64,000 nt of DNA from Apophysomyces variabilis (GCA_002749535.1 MZZL01000388.1:124001-188000); one strand, 5' to 3'. Positions 45,101 through 57,490 are shown, numbered from the stretch's first letter. The notes: generated from the sequence alone by a model not told the origin. Numbers and translations are program-made.

Positions 45101-46237
45101 ATGCCGCGATTCCGCAGCAAAAAGCTCCCTCTCAAACGTCTGAAGTTACTGAAGACGGTTCTTCTCTTTTCTTTCGTAAGTCTTTCCAGTTCCTGTTTTA
45201 GGGTAAGCCAATAGATCCTTGCTAATAGCTTAATCTACATAGAACACGTGGAAATATATCCAATTGTACTCAAAGTAGATTATAAGCCGAAATATATCAA
45301 TTATGGGAATATCAAGGAAGGCCAATTGGCGGAGTTAGTCAACCTTTTCCATTTAGACGGTGCTGAAGTGGCGTTAAGTCATGTGCGGTTCACAGGTATT
45401 GACGGCCTGACGAAGCTCTTTGAAAAACTGGAACAAGAATGGCTCCCCCATATCAAGAATACGCAAGTCCCACATATGGTTTCAGGCGTGTCTCCGATCC
45501 GTTCTATTGTGAATCTTAGCAGTGGCGTAGCTGACCTTATTTTGTTACCTATTCAACAATATCGCAAGGATGGAAGAATTATCAAAGGTGAAAAGAAAAA
45601 ATGTTTATAGAAAGAATAAGAAAAGTTTATGGTTTTATGTTCACTTCGATGTAGGTCTTCAGAAAGGCACTCAGTCTTTTGCACGAGCAACGGCGATGGA
45701 AACAATCAATCTAAGTGCGCGGTTTGCTTCTGGTACTCAGGTTATTCTGGAGCACGCAGACGGGTTCTTTTCAGCCACGCCATCTTCGTCTACAGATGCG
45801 GAGACGGTGACCTTGTCTGCTCATGGTTCGAGGGAGGCAGAGGAAAATGAGGAAGAAGATGGAGTAGTATCCACCGTGAGTAAATTTGCGGATCAACCCA
45901 ACGATCTATCGCAAGGATTTCAGTATGCATATCAGAGCCTTAGTAAGAATATCGGTTCTGCAGCTCAAACCATCTTTGCTGTGCCAACTGATATCAAGGA
46001 TCGCCATGAAGGCACAACGGCGAGAGCTGTGATTAAGGCTGTTCCTGTGGCTGTGATCAAACCCATGATTGGTCTGACAGGTGCATTCCAAAGTATTCTA
46101 GTTGGTCTTCGAAACACGATAGATCCAGCTATGCGCCTTCAGAGTGAAGATGTAAGTGAATAATCATTGTATTTGATCCTAATGGACGTATATTTATTCT
46201 GTTATGTTTTGTTCTGTAGAAATACAAAAGTCATTGA
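39131..46237 (+). CDS. ATG2: Autophagy lipid-transfer protein ATG2
   Basis: ATG2 is a rod-shaped bridge that transfers phospholipids from the ER to the growing autophagosome, working with ATG9 and ATG18. Fifteen exons keep frame: 39131-39322, 39392-39554, 39614-41308, 41373-41523, 41572-41978, 42017-42283, 42392-42754, 42806-42909, 42959-43066, 43114-43284, 43361-43483, 43549-45175, 45243-45587, 45655-46151, 46220-46237 (2076 aa; a usual ATG2 length is 1600-2000). The chorein-N start has YKFLLRRTIGQFLANELDLE and VNGSVELRDLDLHLQTLND. The region with FIIEEGRVASISATLPWAHF follows. The C-terminal ATG2 block has LSSGVADLILLPIQQYRKDG, GLQKGTQSFARATAMETINL and TRAVIKAVPVAVI-like helices. Exon 6 must end at 42283 (AGTG|GTGAAC); the obvious donor at 42364 would leave a 28-nt intron and the wrong frame. 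Long acidic/Ser-rich inserts account for the extra length. Confidence 0.95.
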
Positions 46238-46882
46238 AAATGCATTCTGGAATATATTGTAATTTATTTGCTGATTAGATAATAAAGTGGGTTGTATCAT
46301 CTCCATGAGCAAAGAAATACTCGCTAGCTTATGAGGCTCTTCCTTTCATTTTCCTTCAAATCACATTGGCAAGAGGACCAGTCAAGCCTGCAAAGCGACT
46401 TGTCAAAGAACCCTTAAAGCAAAAAGCTTCAACAGATGCAAATACAATGGATATGTATCGTGCATTCTGATTTTCCGTTCGAATAAAGCATGCTAAACAA
46501 GCAACATACTTTGACAAAAAGAAATAAACGAATGGGCAAACGCTTGTTGGTCTTCCAGAGGCTATGTTCTCTTCTGACCAAAGACGTCTAAAATATAGAT
46601 TGTGAATATGATATACTAACGAGCATGGATATGCTTTTGTTGCTTCAGATCTTCACTGTTGAAGAGAGAATGGCATAGCCAATTAAAGGTTAGATTCCGT
46701 GCAAATTTGATTCTCCTACTTCAGATTACCGCTTTCCATAAAGGTTCCCCTTGCTCCCTAACTCTATACTAAGTGTACTTTCCTTTTTGGTGACCAATCA
46801 TTGTCTGGATTAGCCTGCACGATTTATATAATACCAGTGAGGCGGCAGCCCAAAACTCCCTTATTCTATTCCACTTCGATTC
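46238..46882. other. Intergenic stretch between ATG2 and the arrestin gene
   Basis: No supported gene. Polyadenylation-like A/T blocks follow the ATG2 stop, and the second half is the likely promoter of the arrestin gene. Confidence 0.5.
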
Positions 46883-48276
46883 ATGACGAAAAAGATCATC
46901 GCAGTCGATCTCATATTCCCGGACATGGTCCATTTCTATGGGCCCCGGCCAAAACATCAGCACAGTACTCATCCAAAACGACAAAAGCTAAGAGGCAAAG
47001 TACGGCTCATCACGTCTCGCCCAACGAAATTGCATCTAGTTGAGATCAAGTTTAAAGGCTGGACGCATCTTCATTGGCGAGATCCAGCTAAATCCCCACA
47101 TGCATTATTGGTGGAGAAGATGCAAGCTTACAAGACCATAAGAAAAACGAAAGATATTCTTTTGGAAGATGCAACTGTTCCTGCTGGTGTGACCGATTTA
47201 GGTAATGATCCATTTTATCCGATACCTGCAAGAGGGTTGGCAATTGGGGAGCATGGACCACGAACGTAATGATGGGTTTAGGTTTTCAAGTCACGATCCC
47301 AGGGTATCTGTGTCCGAGTTTCAAATCAGAATCGATGGAAATACAATATAGTTTGAGTGCAAAGATCCTGCCAGCCGGAAAGTTTGAGAAAGAAGTTCAG
47401 GTTCAAAAGGCTGTAACCATCCATAAAACTTTAATGCCTAAAGATGTATCGTCCGGTCAAGTGACGGGTTATATTGTGCCGCGGCGTTCAATGACAGGAC
47501 GACGTCCCAATTGCATAGAGTGGCAGTTTAAAGTACCAAAATGGGTATGCCTAGAGAACACTCAGGGCGTGCTATTTGAAGGCATTTTACGAGGAGAGCA
47601 AGATACCCAGATTGAAAAAATAGAGATAGATATGATCCAAGAAGAGTTATACCGTCAACACGAGGAATCAGAAGGAAAGGAACGTGAGAAAGGAGCAACG
47701 ACCAGTACGAAGCGGCAATTGACACTCGGTGGTGAGCTGCCTTCGACCTATCTTTACCCACCTCTCGGAACGTCTATTGTATTTTCCTTCCCGTTAAGGC
47801 CAGTTTGTAGCAAAGAAGGCAAAAAGCAAGGTCTGACTTATACCCTGGATTCGCCATTTTTGGTGATACGCCATTTCATCCGCGTCCTGATTCACGTGAA
47901 AGGCATGTCTGTGCCCATTTGCGTGGGTCTGCCGATCCAAATCAGTCGGGAATTGAAGATGGCACCATCTATGGCACAAGATGATTTACCAAGTTATCAA
48001 AGCATTGCGCGAGACGGGGAACGATTACCAGATTACACACGAACTATGTTAGATGAGGAGGAAGAAGAGGCAGTAGAAGAAGAAGAGGGTGTTGATGGCA
48101 ACGAAGAGGAACATGATAGAGATGATGCGGATGAAGAAGGAATGGATATAACGGAGGGATATGCACGGCCTTCTGTACGACCACCAAGAAGAAAACGAAA
48201 AGAGGAAGCCATTGTGATATTAGAAAGAACGCTTGACGATTTCATGGTAAAAACAAACTCAGCCAAGCGGAGATGA
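46883..48276 (+). CDS. Alpha-arrestin (ART-like trafficking adaptor)
   Basis: Arrestin-fold adaptor that links membrane transporters to a NEDD4/Rsp5 ubiquitin ligase for endocytosis. Two exons: 46883-47201 and 47282-48276, joined over an 80-nt intron (437 aa). The join turns two frames into one arrestin sequence, VTDL-GFQVTIPGYLCPSF. The N-terminal lobe has LRGKVRLITSRPTKLHLVEI and FKGWTHLHW. The C-terminal lobe includes GRRPNCIEWQFKVPKWVCLE, TSIVFSFPLRPVC and FIRVLIHVKGMSVPICVGLP. Two L-P-x-Y motifs (LPSY, LPDY) after the arrestin core resemble WW-domain docking sites. A long acidic tract and a basic patch (RPPRRKRKEE) follow. Without the intron the first frame stops at 47269. Confidence 0.85.
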
Positions 48277-49000
48277 TGAAAACCGAACGACAAACATCAT
48301 GGAAAAAGAAAGAAATCCCTGTTGTATTGCTTGCACGCGCGCGCTAGTTTGCTTTCTTTCTCAATGATTGTCTTGTGATTCTATTCTCTTTGATCTGATA
48401 TGGAGGGAATGATGTCGTACGATCAACCACATTCCCTCCTTTGTATTTGAATCTTATGATTTTCTTTTTTTTTTTTTAAAGTGATACAAGCAAAGCATTC
48501 GCGTTTATAATCTGATGGGTCGCCTACTGATTCTGAGAGTTTAGCGGACATGGTTTCCAAAGGAAAAAAAAGTATCTGCTGAGCCGGAAAAAAACCAAAG
48601 TCCAATGCGAACGAACACATTCGTGCACAGTCCTCTTTTTTTCCACACAAAAAAAAGGTCTTTGAACCTTAAAAAATTATTACTATCGACATTTGGAGTT
48701 TTAAAAATGGAGTTACAGAGTTTTTTTTATTTTATTTTATTTTATACTTTTTTCCTTTCTTTCTCTTCTTTCTTTTTCTAAACAAAGAAATAGAGAGAGC
48801 ACAAAAGACATGTTAGTGAGTGAAGAGAAAAAAAAAAGAAACGAGATTTGTCGAACCAAAGAAAACGAATATATCTTTTGACTCTATGTATTATATACAT
48901 TAGTAACCATAGGCTACAGAACGAAAAAGCAAAGTATCAAAAAGAAGAAGAAGAAGAAGAAGAAGAAGAAGAAGAAGAAGAAGAAAGTAAATAGGGAACA
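48277..49000. other. Intergenic region with low-complexity A/T and GAA tracts
   Basis: Contains an (ATTTT)-type run at about 48720-48745 and ends in a long GAA repeat directly before the next ATG. No gene seen. Confidence 0.55.
48943..48985 (+). repeat. (GAA)n trinucleotide repeat, about 14 units
   Basis: An uninterrupted GAA/AAG tract ends 15 bases before the ATG of the PAS/GATA gene, so it probably lies in the 5' leader. Pure homopurine tracts of this kind can form triplex DNA and vary in length. Confidence 0.9.
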
Positions 49001-50845
49001 ATGGCGCTGACGACATGTTATTGGGCTTTATTATCTTTGCATCAACTCAAGTTTGTATACGTACCGGCATCGGCTGGCATGACCGTAGTACAAGAGGGCC
49101 TATCCATTGAAGACGTTCTCATTCATCGATCCCTTTTGGAATTCGTTCATCCAGATGAGTTGGCTATGGCAAAAACAGATCTTTCGAAGTTTGTCAATTT
49201 AAAAACACTAGCAGGCTCTGTAACGAGGTAACGAAAACATATACTTGGCAACCAAAACTCATCGCCATGGCGATGTTAGATGTCGTTTATTGTCCTTTCC
49301 CAATATTGCCCGTCAAAACAAACGCGAACAAAACTTCGCTTACGATGAGGAGGAAGATCATCCTATTCAGCCATTATCCCTGGTAAAACAAAAAAAATAC
49401 AAAAATACGAGTCCGATCATGACCAAAAGAAGCAATATCGCTAAAACAGCCCCTTTTTCCTTCTCGATCATAGGAAGAATATAATCAAGCATCTGATTGG
49501 AGTGTAGTCGATGTAGTTATGTATTTTGCGACCGAAAACATTATTCTGGCGTTTTTTCATGATACTACAGGTATAGGAAATACGAGAGCAAGAACATAAG
49601 GAGTGTGTGCGGGAAGGGAAGAATTGGTCTTTGCCCTTTTACATCTGTCAAAATTAAACCATTTTTTCTTATTTCACATTCAGAATATTTACATAGCGGG
49701 GACAGTTTCCATCGTCTGTGCGGAGAAAAATATTTTAGCGCACAGGTAGATTTCACTCGCTCCCAACGATCTGATTACCCAACTTATAAGAAAAACAGGA
49801 TGTACACAATATGCTAACCATTTTGGAACGATATACGACGACAACGACGACAAGGACGGAAAACACGTTGGCATCTTTCAGTCTGTGTGATTGGGAACCG
49901 TTGAGATTATTTCAAATCCATGACAGTCATACGCGTCGACTAATTGCTTCCTGGCCCAGGATAGAAGACACGATTGATCCCAATACTAGCGACACCAGCA
50001 GCAGCACCACCAACAACCACCCTTCTTCTAGTTTCCGATCTCAAATGTTCCATAAAATGATCGATATGGCTAAAGATGCAACCTATATGGAGATGGCGAA
50101 GATCGACAACAGTGAACATGCCCCTTTGGAAGACGTTGCCTGTTCGCGCCATTTCCATTCCAGCTCCGTTGTACTTTTAGAACCCCATGGATTAGGTCGA
50201 TTTGAAAGGATCATTATACCATATGGTGCTGTTACTTTTGGATCCTTTCAAATCACTCGGGTCAATCGAGGGACGGAGTTGTATCACCATTACATCAACT
50301 GTGCGCCGACGCAGTTATACACTTCCTCATCCGGGTAAAAAAAAAAAAGGACATGGGTCGATTGGGCTTGTTCCAGAATAAAAAAGTTGCTAACTCAACT
50401 TTAGGTCCGTTTCAACCCCGTCTGTACATGCGCCACAGCAACCCTCTACTACTTCTACCTCTCCTAGGACGGGAACACGTCCTAAATCAACATCTTCTTC
50501 TCCTTCAATGGCTAGCAATATCACTTCCTCTTTAGAGGATGGTGTAAAGGGACCGGTTAAGAAGACGCGAAGCGACAGTAAAGCAACTCATAAAAAGTCA
50601 TGCGAACGTTGCCATACTACCAAAAGTCCCGAATGGCGACGTGGACCTAACGGTCATAAAACGTATGTACGGGACGAATGAGAACCTTATTTTGTGCGTG
50701 TTTATTTATCTTCTGCGCCACCTTTTATAGATTATGCAATGCATGTGGACTAAGGTATTCTAGACAAATATCCAAACAATGGCGTGTGGCCGAACAGGGA
50801 GGAGCAAGGCAAAACAACAAAAACCCTCAACGGACAGAGGAATAA
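49001..50845 (+). CDS. PAS and GATA zinc-finger factor, WC-2/MadB-like
   Basis: Transcription factor of the white-collar type. WC-2 proteins pair with a LOV-containing WC-1 to control light responses. Seven exons keep frame: 49001-49227, 49280-49382, 49474-49570, 49684-49745, 49799-50334, 50405-50662, 50731-50845 (465 aa). The N-terminal PAS-like part has GLSIEDVLIHRSLLEFVHPD and later DVVMYFATENIILAFFHD. The GATA finger near the C-terminus is CERCHTTKSPEWRRGPNGHK plus LCNACGL, with an 18-residue loop as in fungal WC proteins; an intron splits it. A basic KKTRSDSKATHKK stretch just before is a likely nuclear signal. The LOV photochemical Cys motif (GRNCRFLQ) is absent, so it should not be the photoreceptor itself. 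Confidence 0.8.
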
Positions 50846-51164
50846 CTTATGATCGTGTGTTATGGTTTTATATGTTTTCTTTAGTATTAGTTTATGGGCT
50901 TTTTTTGAGGGTATGATATGAAATACAGTAATATGTAAAAGTTAAGGGGCGAAAATGAGAAAGCTTGAGTCATGATGTTCCTTATATAGCAACTCTTGCT
51001 CTTTCCCTCTGTCAAGGTCTCTTCTTCACTTTGACAGGTTCCTCTTTATCAAACTCCGTCATCAAATTTTTTTTTGTTCCTCTTCTACTCTTTCCCGAGT
51101 CTCCCCTTTCCCTCTCTCTCTCTCTCTTTCTTTCACACGCACACCTGCTTTCATACCTTCTTCA
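50846..51164. other. Promoter region of the prolyl-tRNA synthetase gene
   Basis: The last 110 bases before the ATG are almost pure pyrimidine (CCCTCTCTCTCTCT-type), as in promoters and leaders of highly expressed fungal genes. No other feature. Confidence 0.55.
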
Positions 51165-53817
51165 ATGGCCACTTGTGACGCCGTGCTGGAACTTCTTTCC
51201 AAGCTCTCTGTCTCGCCTAAAACTGTCTCTCATGACCCTGTGGCTGACAACAAAACCTGGGCTTCTACTTTGCCCTCCGTCGCTTCAGACGTGGTCTACG
51301 AAGTCACCAAAACCCTCATTCTGAAGCCAAAGACAGCAAAAACGGCAGTTCCCACCCCTGTCATGGTCGTTGCCTTGGAAGCCACGGAGACAAACGCCAC
51401 CGCCCTGGGAAAAAAATTGAACTTGAAAGAATGTCGTTTCGCCAATGAAGACTTGTTGAAAGAAACTTTCGCCATTACCAAAGAAACAGGTACACTCGCT
51501 CTATCCTTTATTTTATTTGTGATTACGCTTCGCTCCCCATGTTTTTTTTTGTTTTCTCACGGTATACCATATGAATGATTGTTAATTGAGGAAAAACATA
51601 GTGTCCCCTTTTGCTTTGTCCAATGTGGCTGATCTTAGCCAGATCCATTTGGTAGTGGACGCTGCGTTGTTGTCACTTCCAGCTACTAGTCTTTTGGCTT
51701 TTCACCCCTCGGCTGCCGAGAAGACCGTCTTCATCTCGGTTGAACAATTGAAGCAATACTTCCAATCCATCAATAAGGAATTCATCGAAATTGACTTCAA
51801 GGCATTGGCTGTCGCTAAACCTGCCCCCAAACCCGCTGCTAAAAAAGAAGGTAACATTGACATTGAAAAATGAAAGAGAAGAACGAAAAGTCCTAATTTT
51901 TTTTGTGTGCGTACCGTTATAGCTGCCTCTGCTGCTCCTGGTGCTGGCGAAGAAACACATCAGATGGGTATTGAATACAAGAAGGAGGTGGATTTCTCCA
52001 AGTGGTATCAACAGGTAAAATCATCATCGATATTTGATAGCGGAAGAGGGAAATGAGGGAAAGGATAGACAGAAAGAGAGGAAAACGGAGACGAATGATT
52101 TGGAATGTTGTTAGGTCTTGACCAAGAGTGAAATGCTGGATTATTATGACGTATCTGGTTGTTATATTCTTCGTCCTTTGGCTTACAATGTGTGGAAGGA
52201 GATCACAAGTAAGTGTGATATTTTGTTTAATATCACAAAGAAACGAGGGAGTTTGATTTTGCTTAAATATTGTGGATTAGACTTCTTTGATGGAGCAATT
52301 ACCGAGATGGGTGTGGAAGATACTTATTTCCCTATGTTTGTCTCCAACCGAGTGCTTGAGCGCGAAAAAGATCACATCGAGGGCTTTGCTCCCGAAGTTG
52401 CCTGGGTGACAAAGGCGGGCTCTAGTGATCTTGAGGAACCAATCGCTATCCGTCCCACCTCGGAAACTGTCATGTATCCTTATTTCTCGAAATGGATCCG
52501 TTCCCACCGTGACCTTCCCTTCCGTATCAATCAATGGTGTTCCGTTGTTCGATGGGAATTTAAGAACCCCCGTAAGTCTTTTTATCAGACAAGAAAACAA
52601 AGGAAAATAAGATGGGATGATTTAACGCGTGTTTTTTGATTTCCTTTTTGCCTATAGAGCCTTTTCTTCGTACGCGCGAGTTCTTGTGGCAGGAAGGTCA
52701 CACAGCTCATTTGACTTTGGAAGGTGCGGATAAGGAAGTGCGTCAGATTTTGGATTTGTATGAGCAAGTGTACACCGATCTGTTGGCCTTGCCTGTGGTC
52801 AAGGGTGTGAAATCGGAGAAGGAACGTTTTGCTGGTGGTTACTACACCACAACTGTTGAAGGTTTCATTCCTACTACCGGTCGTGCCATCCAGGGTGGTA
52901 CTTCCCATTGTCTGGGTCAAAACTTCAGTAAGATGTTTAACATCACTGTTGAGGATCCCAATGCCCCTGCCAACGCTGGTGAAGAAGCCAAGAAGCTTCA
53001 CGTGTGGCAGAACTCATGGGGTATCTCTACCCGTACGATTGGTGTCATGGTGATGGTCCATGGTGATGATAAGGGTTTGGTTCTTCCTCCTCGTGTTGCT
53101 CTTATTCAAACCGTGGTTATTCCTTGCGGTTTGACAGTCAAGTCGACCAAGGAAGATTCAGACAAGGTCTATGATGCTTGTAAGGCTGTCAATGACCGTC
53201 TGAAGAAGGCTGGCTTAAAGAGCAAGGCGGATTTGCGTGACAATTATACCCCTGGCTTCAAGTTTAACCACTGGGAAATCCGTGGTGTACCTCTCCGTCT
53301 GGAAGTCGGTCCTAACGATCTCAAGAAGGCCCAGGTCACTGCTGTTCGCCGTGACACGGGTGCTAAGTTCGCCATTCCCATGGATAACCTTGAGACTGGT
53401 GTCCGCGAGGCTCTTGATACCATGCAGCGTGAGATGTTCGAACGTGCCAAGGCTAAGATGGACGAGTCCATTGTGCGTGTGAACAAATGGGAAGATTTTG
53501 TCCCCACTTTGAACAGCAAGAAACTTTGTCTGATTCCCTGGTGTGACCGCATGGATTGTGAGGATGATATCAAGGACCGTTCGACCAGAATGTAAGTGGA
53601 TGGAAAAGTATAAAAGACGGAACGGCTAATTTGCCTTTTCTCTATTAGTGCTAACGAAGAGGAAGAAGAGGATGAGCGTGCTCCCTCGATGGGAGCCAAA
53701 TCCTTGTGTAAACCTTTCGAACAACCCACAGAAGATCCTATCGTGCCTGGCGTGACCAAGTGTGTGGCCTGTGGACAAGATGCCAAACATTTCATGCTTT
53801 TTGGAAGATCCTACTAA
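51165..53817 (+). CDS. Cytosolic prolyl-tRNA synthetase with YbaK-like N-terminal domain
   Basis: Class II aminoacyl-tRNA synthetase charging tRNA-Pro. Seven exons keep frame: 51165-51489, 51602-51850, 51923-52014, 52115-52208, 52281-52571, 52658-53591, 53649-53817 (717 aa). The first 175 residues resemble the YbaK/ProX editing fold ([40 protein letters not shown]) fused in front, as in yeast cytosolic ProRS. After a Lys/Ala/Pro linker comes the catalytic core: [38 protein letters not shown], motif 2 [16 protein letters not shown] and motif 3 near [14 protein letters not shown]. The C-terminal zinc-binding domain has [16 protein letters not shown] and [18 protein letters not shown], ending in the conserved Tyr. 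This eukaryotic/archaeal-type architecture marks the cytosolic enzyme. Confidence 0.95.
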
Positions 53818-54110
53818 ATAAGAAAGAAGAAAAAGTAGCGCTAGTCGTACTATCTTCCTGCCTTTTTGCTTTTATTCATATTAAACACCAAAGATTAAAA
53901 ACAATTGTCATGATTATATAACATACAAAAACATATATATCCGCAAACTCTCCATAAAAGCACACTTTGTCCATCAATGCTAACAATGTCCCATAGATAT
54001 CAAAGCTCTGACCATTTCCAATTTTGGCAAACAGCAAAGGATTGAATTTTTTGCAGGACGGGGCGAATCTTTTTTTCTTTTTTTTTTTCATACTGTTCTC
54101 GATTGCCATC

Positions 54111-55139
54111 ATGTCACTTACGGCGTTTCGGCTCCAGTTAGCTGATGCCATCAAGACCCGAGACACATTACAAGACTTATTGAATCAGGAGGGTCATGAT
54201 TCACAAACTTTGAGTGACATGGAAGACAGATTGGTTGGTGTTTGATTGAATAACTCGTATGTCTTTTGGTTCGAATCTTCTTATCTGACAGAGTCTACGT
54301 TTGCTACTCTATTACTTTTATGTTAGGCCTCTTTTGAAAGAATGGTTCAGTCTTTGGCAGATCCAGAGCGATTGAAACGTTTGCAAGCCAAACAAGGCAA
54401 ATTGAACAGACACAAGGTATTATATTAAACGCAATGGAAATGAAGATATTTGTTGTTTATTCTGTTTGGCGAAATAAAGGCATGGCGTAAGCGACGCCGT
54501 CAGAAAATGCAACAGGAACGAGAAGAGAAGCAACAAAAAGAAGAGGAAGAGGAGAAAAGAAAAGCCGAAAAGACACGTCGAGCCTTGGTGATTCATCTTC
54601 GTAGTGGCAATCATAAGGAAGAGGACGAAGAAAAAGCCATGGTTTCCAAGGCTGAGAAAGAAGCGTTGTATTTACGTACACGTATCAGAGACTTATCCCG
54701 ATGGGTACAACGTCTTACACTGTTGCGTGATTTACGACGAAAACGGCTCTCGGCACAAGGCCATTTCTTTCCAGAACAAGACAATGAATTCTTTGAGAAG
54801 ATCAAAGCCTGGCATGCCCAGGAAGAAAAAGAAGAAGCAAAGAGGCAATTGGAAGGAGCAAAAGAAGGAGGGAGAACTACGAAAGAAGAGGACGAAACCG
54901 AATGGTTTATTCATCCAGATGACCATTGGCGAACACGACCTTTGGACAAAAAGGCATATCGACGTTGGACAGCAGGAAATCTGGAACGTTTACGAAAGAA
55001 CAGACAAGCATGGGATCAGTATCTGGTGGATCAAAATGAACAAGCAGAAGAAATGGGGCCAGAATCAAAGGTTCCACCCAGGTGGGTTGATCCTGCCCCT
55101 CCCGCTAATTGGATCTGGGCCAGTTACCTCCAGGAATGA
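54111..55139 (+). CDS. PDCD7: U11/U12 snRNP 59K protein (PDCD7)
   Basis: Component of the U11/U12 di-snRNP, which recognises minor (U12-type) introns. Three exons keep frame: 54111-54233, 54327-54416, 54480-55139 (290 aa). A highly charged coiled coil (QQEREEKQQKEEEEEKRK) precedes the conserved C-terminal half: LYLRTRIRDLSRWVQRLTLL, AQGHFFPEQDNEFFEKI, EWFIHPDDHWRTRPLDKKAY, RRWTAGNLERLRKNRQAWD, YLVDQNEQ and the terminal PPRWVDPAPPANWIWASYLQ, which matches the PDCD7 ending. Human PDCD7 is longer by a Pro-rich N-terminus that is missing here. The gene converges with DML1 with only 76 bases between stop codons. Confidence 0.85.
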
Positions 55140-55215
55140 ATAGGTTCCTTCCACTTTGTACTCTGTACACTTATCATATGTATATAGTATCTTCATTTAG
55201 TTCTTCTCTTTTATT

Positions 55216-57490
55216 TTACATCATGTCATGATCTATTCTATATGCATCGGACAATGTAATCAAACTTTCTTTGGTCTCCAAGTAGTCTTCCCGTGTTAAA
55301 CCGAAATCACCTTGACCAAACTCCACTAAATCCTTTGATTGTATCTGCTTCAATTCCTCAATTTGCGCTTCCAAACTAGAATGGAGATTGTCTGCCGTGA
55401 ATAGGTGGGTCATCATGGGCACTTGAACCGGAGCCAGCGTTGGGCGATCGGTTCTAAAATAAGAAACAAAGGATAAATCCAAAACATGAGCTGGTGATGC
55501 AGTTTCTGAGAACGTACATATATCCTTGTTCATTCAAGTAAGAAGAGAAGAACCGAGGATAAGAATGTGCCAATGGATAGGCGACGTCAGTAACGCATCT
55601 AGTAAAAGTGGCATGAGATATGAAGCAATGCTCATGTTATGGCTCATTAAGAGGCACACCGTTTCCTAATTATTTTTTACCTTTGGTGACATGGATCGAT
55701 TTCTTCTTTAAACTTGGAGAAAATATGATTAATGTACGCTTCTCTATCGCCACTAGAAAAAATAATGTTAATGTAAAGTGGGACGCATCGTTTGAAAGCG
55801 AACAGTCCTTACCTCGCAGAAGCAGGAATACCGCGAAGAACAATAGATTCACCGAAAACACTTGAGGATGGCTAATGGATGTCTATAAGTCAATCGCGTC
55901 TCTCACTTTGGTCCTTACAGCTTGCGTCAACGTAGAAAGGTTGTATAGCGAGTGATTCATGCGGGAATCATAGCCATGGTCTGAGAAGGGAAGGGGGAAA
56001 GCGGTAGCCAGCATAGCCAAGTTGGTATTTCCTTGCCAATTTAGCTGAGCAATGCCATCAGCTAGCGACCATGCTTTCTTTTTCATTCTACGGACAGAAA
56101 GAGATCAGTTCCGTGAAAAATCATGGTTAATGAACATGCAACAGAGAATAACCCTTTTCTTTTTCTTACCTGTAAGGTAACGATGCCGTTTCGATGGCGG
56201 CAGATAAAATAGCGCTCGTATGGTATAACAAGGCTTCCTGGAGACAAGGCATGAGGGTAACATGTAGGAGGAAGAGAAGGTCCTTTGTATCTTACGTTAG
56301 GATAAACAAATGGTTGATTAACACGGAAGGATTGAGGAGTATAAAGCGGTATATAGAGAGAAGAAGCTTCGGAGAGTTGAGTGAGTCCAACAACGCGGTT
56401 GATTACTCGACGTGTAGCAAGATGATTTGAGATGGTATTGTTATTATCCGATAAACCATAGGTGATGATGGGTGTCTTTGGATATTCAGCCCGCAACGCG
56501 TCGATCATACCAGTAGCGAAACCGGCAAAAGCGTCATCAATACCCGTCAATAATTGGAAACCTTGGAGTTGATCGCATTCCTCAGCAAAAAACCGAAGAT
56601 TCTCATCCATTGTATCCATTTCCCTTTCGTTTTCCTGGAAAGCTTCGCGCCCAGCTGGATAAAGATCAAACTCATCCAGCCCATTGATCGGATGGCTCGC
56701 AATGGCATTGATCGACCGTGGATGGTAAAAAATGCGGTTGAAATCCGACCACACCTCGACCGTCCTATCCAGTTGTTCGCCCGCATCCACCTCCATCGCA
56801 TCTCTCTCTGTACGGTCTAATTGTTCTTGATAGGGATGCGTTAGACGAGGACCAACTGCATTGCTGACACCTTGTTCCCTTTTTTGTTCCAACCGAGAAT
56901 TTAAGTCAACATTAAGAGTTCACACCTTTTTTTATATAGTTTTACCATGCCAATGGTTCTTCTTGTGTCTCGTCACTAAATAATCGATTGTATTTTTGCA
57001 ATGATCCAAATCCTCCTATGAAAGCAAAGTGCAACTTGTTTTAGCAAAAACGTATAGCTAGGTTGCTTTCATTCCACCTTTACGATCGTAAATCAACACG
57101 CGAGGTGTATAAGTTTCTGCACCCTAGCATAGTAAAAAAAGTAGTTCGCATAAGAAACGCTTTTTTTGGTCTTGTTTCCAGACCTGTTATGTCTGGAAAT
57201 GGTGAAGCATACCGTTGGCGAGATGCCTGCTCGATATAACACGTCGTGATCAAGCTGATTAGGTTTACTATCATCATCGCCATAGTTAAAGTAGTCTTCC
57301 TGTAGGGTCGAAATGTCGAAGCAAGGAGAATCCAAAGGAAAGGAAAGGAAAAGAAAAAAAAAGAATGACAAGGTTACTTTTTTCTTGTTCTTTATTTCAT
57401 GAGGGACGATCGTAAAACCTGTGTGTTCCAAAAGTGAGTGCCAACGAAATTGGCTAATGGACCCAATTGAAGGGTTATGATTTCTCGCAT
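55216..57490 (-). CDS. DML1: Misato/DML1 mitochondrial inheritance protein
   Basis: Tubulin/FtsZ-related protein needed for mitochondrial distribution and morphology. Ten exons keep frame: 57490-57419, 57299-57213, 57123-57078, 57015-56946, 56878-56170, 56077-55919, 55871-55813, 55752-55681, 55598-55518, 55453-55216 (530 aa). It starts MREIITLQLGPLANFVGTHF, the family signature that mimics tubulin's N-terminus. It continues DYFNYGDDDS, TYTPRVLIYDRKGGFGSLQK, VEVWSDFNRIFYHPRSINAI, EECDQLQGFQLLTGIDDAF, GFATGMIDALRAEYPK, VFGESIVLRGIP and ends near VQVPMMTHLFTADNLHSSL. The splice at 56077 uses an AAAAAG acceptor, chosen because it alone keeps frame. Length fits the family (475-570 aa). Confidence 0.92.

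Noticed and set aside
47202..47281. Two separate genes at 46883-47269 and 47269-48276
   Set aside because: The second frame begins in the middle of an arrestin fold, and an 80-nt GT-AG intron joins both parts in frame, so one gene is the simpler reading.
54255..54275. A GGTTCGAATCT block resembling a tRNA B box
   Set aside because: There is no A box or cloverleaf around it, and it lies inside intron 1 of PDCD7. No tRNA gene was found anywhere in the window.
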